Of a stretch of DNA of 8,691 nucleotides, positions 5,362 to 8,691 are shown piece after piece. The position numbers and the translations under genes were made by a program. The stretch is from an uncultured Aliiroseovarius sp. (GTDB lineage: Bacteria; Pseudomonadota; Alphaproteobacteria; Rhodobacterales; Rhodobacteraceae). The notes beneath the pieces were generated by a model. It was given only the letters and a program-made list of their open reading frames with translations, made no database searches and was not told the DNA's origin. Within the stretch, counting starts at the first letter, position 1; every line of letters begins with the position of its first letter. Location: assembly GCA_938023895.1 (NCBI GenBank), contig CALJDH010000011.1:1-8691 (forward strand), read 5' to 3'.

Positions 5362-6420
5362 TCGAACGATTTTCATACACTGACCGTCGCCAGCATCACG
5401 CCCGAGATCGACGGGGCCGCCACCAGTGTCGTCTTCAACATCCCTGACGTGCTGCAAGATGACTTCACATGGGCAGCGGGGCAGCATCTGACCTTGCGGT
5501 TCGTATTCGATGACCAAGAAGAACGACGCAGCTATACCATCTCGAACCCACCCGGCGCAGAGCTTCGGATTACCGTAAAGCGGGTCAGGGACGGGAAAGT
5601 GTCCAACCACATCGGCGATGCGCTGAACGTGGGGGACGAAGTCGAGGTCATGCCCCCGTTCGGCGGTTTCACCCTGACGCCCAGCGCCACCGCACGGCGC
5701 ACGCATTACTTCTTTGGCGCAGGCAGTGGCATCACGCCGCTTTTTGCGATGATAAACGCCGTGATGACGAACGAGCCCCATTCGGTTGCGCATCTGATCT
5801 ACGGCAATGCCGATGCGAAAAGCATCATCTTTCAGGACTGCCTGTCCGGCCTGACGGATCGACATCCAGACCGATTGACCGTCCGCCACGTCCTGTCCGC
5901 ACCGTCAATTTGGAGCTGGTTTACGCCGTGGCGCACTGGCCGGGTTGATGCTGCGGCCATCTCGGCGGCCATTTCGGAAGCGCCCCCCAAAGCGCAGGAC
6001 GTGCAGTATTGGATCTGTGGGCCGGGAAGTATGAACCAAGATGTGAAATCTGCGTTGATGGCGCTGGATGTGCCTACAGATCGCATCCACATGGAGAGCT
6101 TTGGCGGAGGGGCCACAACGCATGTGGTCGTGGACAACTCGGTTGCCGCACGCGCCACCATTGCCCTGAACGGGACGACGCACGACATTGCGGTCAAGAA
6201 AGGTGAAACCCTACTGACCGCCGCGTTGGGGGCTGGGGTGGATGTTCCCTATAGCTGCCAATCAGGCGTCTGCGGTGCCTGCAAAGCGCGGCTAAAACGC
6301 GGAGAGGTTCATATGAACGCCCGCATGGCGCTTGAGGATGCTGATATCGTGAAGGGTGATATCCTGTGCTGCCAAAGCGTTCCGTTGTCCGAGCAGTTGG
6401 ATGTTGTTGTCGAATCGTAA
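5359..6420 (+). CDS. Oxygenase reductase, FNR-type FAD/NAD(P)H domain plus C-terminal 2Fe-2S ferredoxin (PaaE-like)
   Basis: Electron-transfer partner of the Rieske oxygenase: takes hydride from NAD(P)H to FAD, then passes single electrons through its own [2Fe-2S] centre. With the TTG start at 5359 it has 353 residues, the usual size. The FAD-binding motif RRSYTISNPPG is at 56-66, the pyridine-nucleotide motif GAGSGITPLFA at ~120-130, and the conserved CGPGSM at 220-225. The plant-type ferredoxin domain fills the last ~90 residues with Cys300, Cys305 and Cys308 (CQSGVCGAC) and Cys338 in LCCQS. The start is chosen from the ribosome site shared with the oxygenase gene; an overlapping TTG at 5347 (TTGA with the previous stop) is the alternative, adding four residues. 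Domain order FNR-then-ferredoxin is that of PaaE, GbcB-like and CntB-like reductases. It is the last gene of the operon. Confidence 0.93.
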   Translation: MSNDFHTLTVASITPEIDGAATSVVFNIPDVLQDDFTWAAGQHLTLRFVFDDQEERRSYTISNPPGAELRITVKRVRDGKVSNHIGDALNVGDEVEVMPPFGGFTLTPSATARRTHYFFGAGSGITPLFAMINAVMTNEPHSVAHLIYGNADAKSIIFQDCLSGLTDRHPDRLTVRHVLSAPSIWSWFTPWRTGRVDAAAISAAISEAPPKAQDVQYWICGPGSMNQDVKSALMALDVPTDRIHMESFGGGATTHVVVDNSVAARATIALNGTTHDIAVKKGETLLTAALGAGVDVPYSCQSGVCGACKARLKRGEVHMNARMALEDADIVKGDILCCQSVPLSEQLDVVVES

Positions 6421-6441
6421 GGCATCCTCGTCGAACTCGCG

Positions 6442-6480
6442 CTTGCCCCGGTCGTCAGTTCAGGCCTTGTGCCGGGGAAG
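6442..6480. terminator. Weak hairpin in the convergent gap (possible bidirectional terminator)
   Basis: CTTGCCCCGG (6442-6451) pairs with CCGGGGAAG (6472-6480) with one bulged base and a 20-base loop, and it overlaps the stop of the AbrB gene. There is no T-run on either side, so termination efficiency is doubtful. It is the only structure between two convergent genes separated by 39 bp. Confidence 0.3.
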
Positions 6481-7512
6481 CTTCGACAGCAGGACCGCAA
6501 CAGCGACGGTGAACAGAATGCGGAACAGGTGATGGGCTGTGACCAGAACCGGACTGACACCCAAGCTTAGGGCTACAAGGCTCATTTCAGTGACCCCGCC
6601 GGGGGCAAAGCTGATCAGAAGGGTTCGGAAATCCAACGCGACCCACGGAGCCAACAACAACGCCATTCCCGATGCAATGCCCATGGTGACGGCGACCGAA
6701 ACCACGCCCAACCCCAGCGCAGCGGCAAGCCTTCTGGGGGTGCTGCTCGCAAACCGCGCACCAAGGCTGGCGCCAACAACGACTTGAGCAATGTTCAGCA
6801 AGAGCGTCGGTCCTTGCAAGTCAACGGCTCCTGTTGCTTGCAGGATCGCGGTGAATACCATCGGACCAAGCAACGGCGCGGCCGGAAAGTGCAGAAGGTG
6901 TCCGATCAGCAATCCGATGGGGGCGATCACCCCAAAGGCAGCCCAATCGCGCCAATCCGTCTGGGATTTGCCCAGCGTTTGCCCATCCGAACTGCCCACG
7001 GTGTCGCCTGTCGCAAGCAGGAACAGCAGTGGAACCACAATGATGACAAGGACGATCCGGACGAAGTGCTGGATGCTCAGAACCTCGACATCACCACCGG
7101 CTTTTTCGCCGAGTTCAATCGCTTCGATCAGCCCGCCGGGCATGGCTGCATAGCGGGCGGTGGCGGGATCATATCCACCAAGCTGCCTGAAGATCACGTA
7201 GTTGCTGGTCTGCGCAAGGACCACAAAGATAACCATCGCAGATAGCGTGATTGCCAGAACGGGCGCCATGGCGAAGATCTCGGGTGTGAAGGTCGAGCCA
7301 ATCATCGCTCCGATCACTGCAATAAAGATCTCTCGGAGCGTTTGGGGATAAAACAGCCGTTGACCAGTCCGTGCTGCAAGACCCATCGACAGCGCTGCTG
7401 TTGCGGCCAGACTTCCCAACAGAAACGGAATAGGCAGGCCGATCTGTCGCGCTACCAATGCCCCGCCCAATCCTGTACCGAAATTCAAGATCAGTTGAGC
7501 TGTTTTAGACAC
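6460..7512 (-). CDS. AbrB-family integral membrane protein (PF05145)
   Basis: Polytopic inner-membrane protein of the AbrB/'ammonia monooxygenase'-annotated family, which is two copies of a five-helix unit; the biochemical role is not established, and the ammonia monooxygenase name is a known misannotation. From GTG 7512 it has 350 residues, about the family size. The first repeat begins NFGTGLGGALVARQIGLPIP, followed by FLLGSLAATA; the second is visible as IGHLLHFPAAPLLGPMVF. Family landmarks also include TLREIFIAVIGAMIGSTFTP, AAMPGGLIEAIELG and the C-terminal SFAPGGVTEMSLVALSLGV. GTG 7512 is chosen because AGGAGG lies 8 bases upstream (7521-7526 on +); in-frame ATGs at 7560 and 7557 are possible but their nearest AGGAG is about 16 bases away. 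It converges on the oxygenase operon. A link to that operon's substrate is possible but not shown. Confidence 0.9.
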   Translation of the reverse strand: MSKTAQLILNFGTGLGGALVARQIGLPIPFLLGSLAATAALSMGLAARTGQRLFYPQTLREIFIAVIGAMIGSTFTPEIFAMAPVLAITLSAMVIFVVLAQTSNYVIFRQLGGYDPATARYAAMPGGLIEAIELGEKAGGDVEVLSIQHFVRIVLVIIVVPLLFLLATGDTVGSSDGQTLGKSQTDWRDWAAFGVIAPIGLLIGHLLHFPAAPLLGPMVFTAILQATGAVDLQGPTLLLNIAQVVVGASLGARFASSTPRRLAAALGLGVVSVAVTMGIASGMALLLAPWVALDFRTLLISFAPGGVTEMSLVALSLGVSPVLVTAHHLFRILFTVAVAVLLSKLPRHKA

Positions 7513-7695
7513 CGATGGCGCCTCCTGTTTGCGAGGATGAAACAACGCCTCGGGCATCACCAGTATTGGTGTGCTCCTGATCTATCATCTTTTCGTCTGC
7601 GCAAACCAGAAGTTCTGCTGCTGCACTGCTCAGATGGTTGACCAATCAGATATCCGAGGAATTGGGTTTCTCATTTCAATTCCCCTTCTGCACGC

Positions 7696-7723
7696 AAAAA
7701 GGGCGACCCAATGGGCCGCCCTT
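7696..7723 (-). terminator. Intrinsic terminator after the RND gene
   Basis: On the - strand AAGGGCG and CGCCCTT form a perfect 7-bp stem, the loop can pair further (CCCATTGGG), and five T follow immediately (7696-7700). It begins 29 bp after the RND stop codon, the expected place. Between it and the AbrB start (7513-7695) I see no gene. Confidence 0.82.
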
Positions 7724-7752
7724 CTCTTTCTGCTTCCGTGAGTTGGGGTGGG

Positions 7753-8691
7753 TCAGGTCGCAGAAATCGCTTCGCGTTTTTCGTCGCGCTTGAAAAACAC
7801 GTAGTAGAACACCGGGGCGGCAACCAGCGTGAGGATCGACGCGAAGGCCAGACCGCCCATGATGGTGACGGACATCGACACAAAGAACGCGTCGCCCAGC
7901 AGCGGGGCCATGCCTAGGATGGTGGTCACGGCAGCCAGCACCACGGGGCGCACCCTGGAGGCCGAGGCCTCGATGATCGCAGGGCGCAGGGCTTTGCCTT
8001 CGGCGCGGACTAGGTCGATTTCCTCGACCAGAACGATGCCGTTCTTGATCAGCATCCCCGACAGGCTGAGCAGGCCCAAAAGCGCGGTGAAGCTGAAGGG
8101 CAGTCCCGTGCCGAGCAGGCCGATCACCACACCGTTCACCGACATCGGCACCAGAAGCCAAATGATGATCGGCTGACGGATCGCGTTGAACAGCAGGATC
8201 GAGATCATGACCATGATCAGCAAGCTGACCGGCAGCTGCGCGCCTAGGCTGGCCTGCGCGTTGCTGGCGTTCTCGAACTCGCCACCCCATTCAAGCTTGT
8301 AACCGGGGGGAAGCGGCATCGCCTCGATCGCGGCGCGGATTTCGGAATGCGCCTGTGCGGCGGTTACATCCGGCACCACATCCGCCCCGACCGAGATCGT
8401 GGGAACGCGATTTCGGCGGTGCACAAGGGTGTTTTCCGTGCGCACCTCGAACCCGTCTGTGACCTGTTCGATCGGCAGATGGCTGCCTGCAACCGGCGAA
8501 TAGACCAGCTGATCATAGATGTTGAACGGCTCTTCCTGTGGGCGGCGCATGATGATCGGGATCTGACGCTCGCGTTCGCGATAGACACCTACGCGCTGCC
8601 CGTCAGTGGCGAACTGCAGGGTGCCGGCGATGTCTTCGCGGGTCACGCCTGCGGTCTGCGCGCGTTCGGTGGCGTAGATCGGTTTGATCAC
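7753..8691 (-). CDS. RND-family efflux transporter, C-terminal part (5' end outside window)
   Basis: Inner-membrane proton-driven pump subunit (PF00873, AcrB/MexB-like superfamily) that works with a periplasmic adaptor and an outer-membrane channel. The frame is open to the right edge, so the GTG at 8691 is internal. Only 312 of about 1000-1050 residues are visible: the end of the second periplasmic porter loop (TDGQRVGVYRERERQIPIIM, and WGGEFENASNAQ, which matches the family's GE-E...A element before the membrane), followed by five membrane helices corresponding to TM8-12. These include LLFNAIRQPIIIWLLVPMSV, GLLSLSGMLIKNGIVLVEEI (the typical G-IVKNAI-L-D type segment) and the C-terminal SMSVTIMGGLAFASILTLVA. 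It ends in a basic tail. Substrate class (drug versus metal) cannot be decided; the sequence looks more like HAE-type than heavy-metal CzcA-type. The adaptor gene is expected upstream, beyond the window. Confidence 0.92.
   Translation of the reverse strand: MIKPIYATERAQTAGVTREDIAGTLQFATDGQRVGVYRERERQIPIIMRRPQEEPFNIYDQLVYSPVAGSHLPIEQVTDGFEVRTENTLVHRRNRVPTISVGADVVPDVTAAQAHSEIRAAIEAMPLPPGYKLEWGGEFENASNAQASLGAQLPVSLLIMVMISILLFNAIRQPIIIWLLVPMSVNGVVIGLLGTGLPFSFTALLGLLSLSGMLIKNGIVLVEEIDLVRAEGKALRPAIIEASASRVRPVVLAAVTTILGMAPLLGDAFFVSMSVTIMGGLAFASILTLVAAPVFYYVFFKRDEKREAISAT

Noticed and set aside
7635..7644. TGGT-TG-ACCA palindrome upstream of the AbrB gene as a GntR/FadR-type operator
   Set aside because: The arms are only 4 bp and the 2-base spacer does not fit the usual 3-base spacing; too weak to list as a site.
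7676..8290. 204-codon - strand frame overlapping the RND gene
   Set aside because: It is an Arg/Gly-rich shadow of the RND coding frame with no independent features.

Overview
The window looks like a piece of an alphaproteobacterial chromosome, most likely Rhodobacterales (roseobacter group). This rests on high-GC codon use and the general look of the proteins, not on a database comparison. No phage, insertion sequence or CRISPR array was seen.

Layout from left to right. (1) 1-1005, + strand: the C-terminal two thirds of a bifunctional mannose-1-phosphate guanylyltransferase / mannose-6-phosphate isomerase, cut by the window edge. (2) A tRNA-Gly(UCC) on the - strand with its own promoter. 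(3) 1320-2591: a gene graveyard. An AraC-type regulator (+), a low-specificity threonine aldolase (+) and an NTF2-like protein (-) can each be reconstructed. Each carries exactly one premature stop (TAG, TAA and TGA respectively), and two of the three are also cut by deletions. (4) 2779-6420, + strand: an intact-looking, tightly packed oxygenase operon. It contains a TetR regulator preceded by two matching palindromic operators, an 87-residue membrane protein, a Rieske non-heme iron oxygenase alpha subunit, a small protein possibly of NTF2-like fold, and a PaaE-type FAD/2Fe-2S reductase. Genes overlap by 4 bp or are separated by a few bases. (5) 6460-7512, - strand: an AbrB-family (PF05145) membrane protein, convergent with the operon. 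(6) 7753-8691, - strand: the C-terminal part of an RND efflux pump, followed by a clear intrinsic terminator.

How the genes work together. NAD(P)H electrons would pass through the FAD and plant-type 2Fe-2S centre of the reductase to the Rieske cluster of the oxygenase, then to its mononuclear iron, which activates O2 for hydroxylation or demethylation of an unknown substrate. The TetR protein probably represses the operon through the twin operators and would be released by the substrate or a related ligand. The roles of the membrane protein and the small protein are unknown, and they make this cluster different from a minimal oxygenase-reductase pair. The small protein's reading frame appears broken inside its signal peptide, so the operon may carry one damaged gene or one sequencing error.
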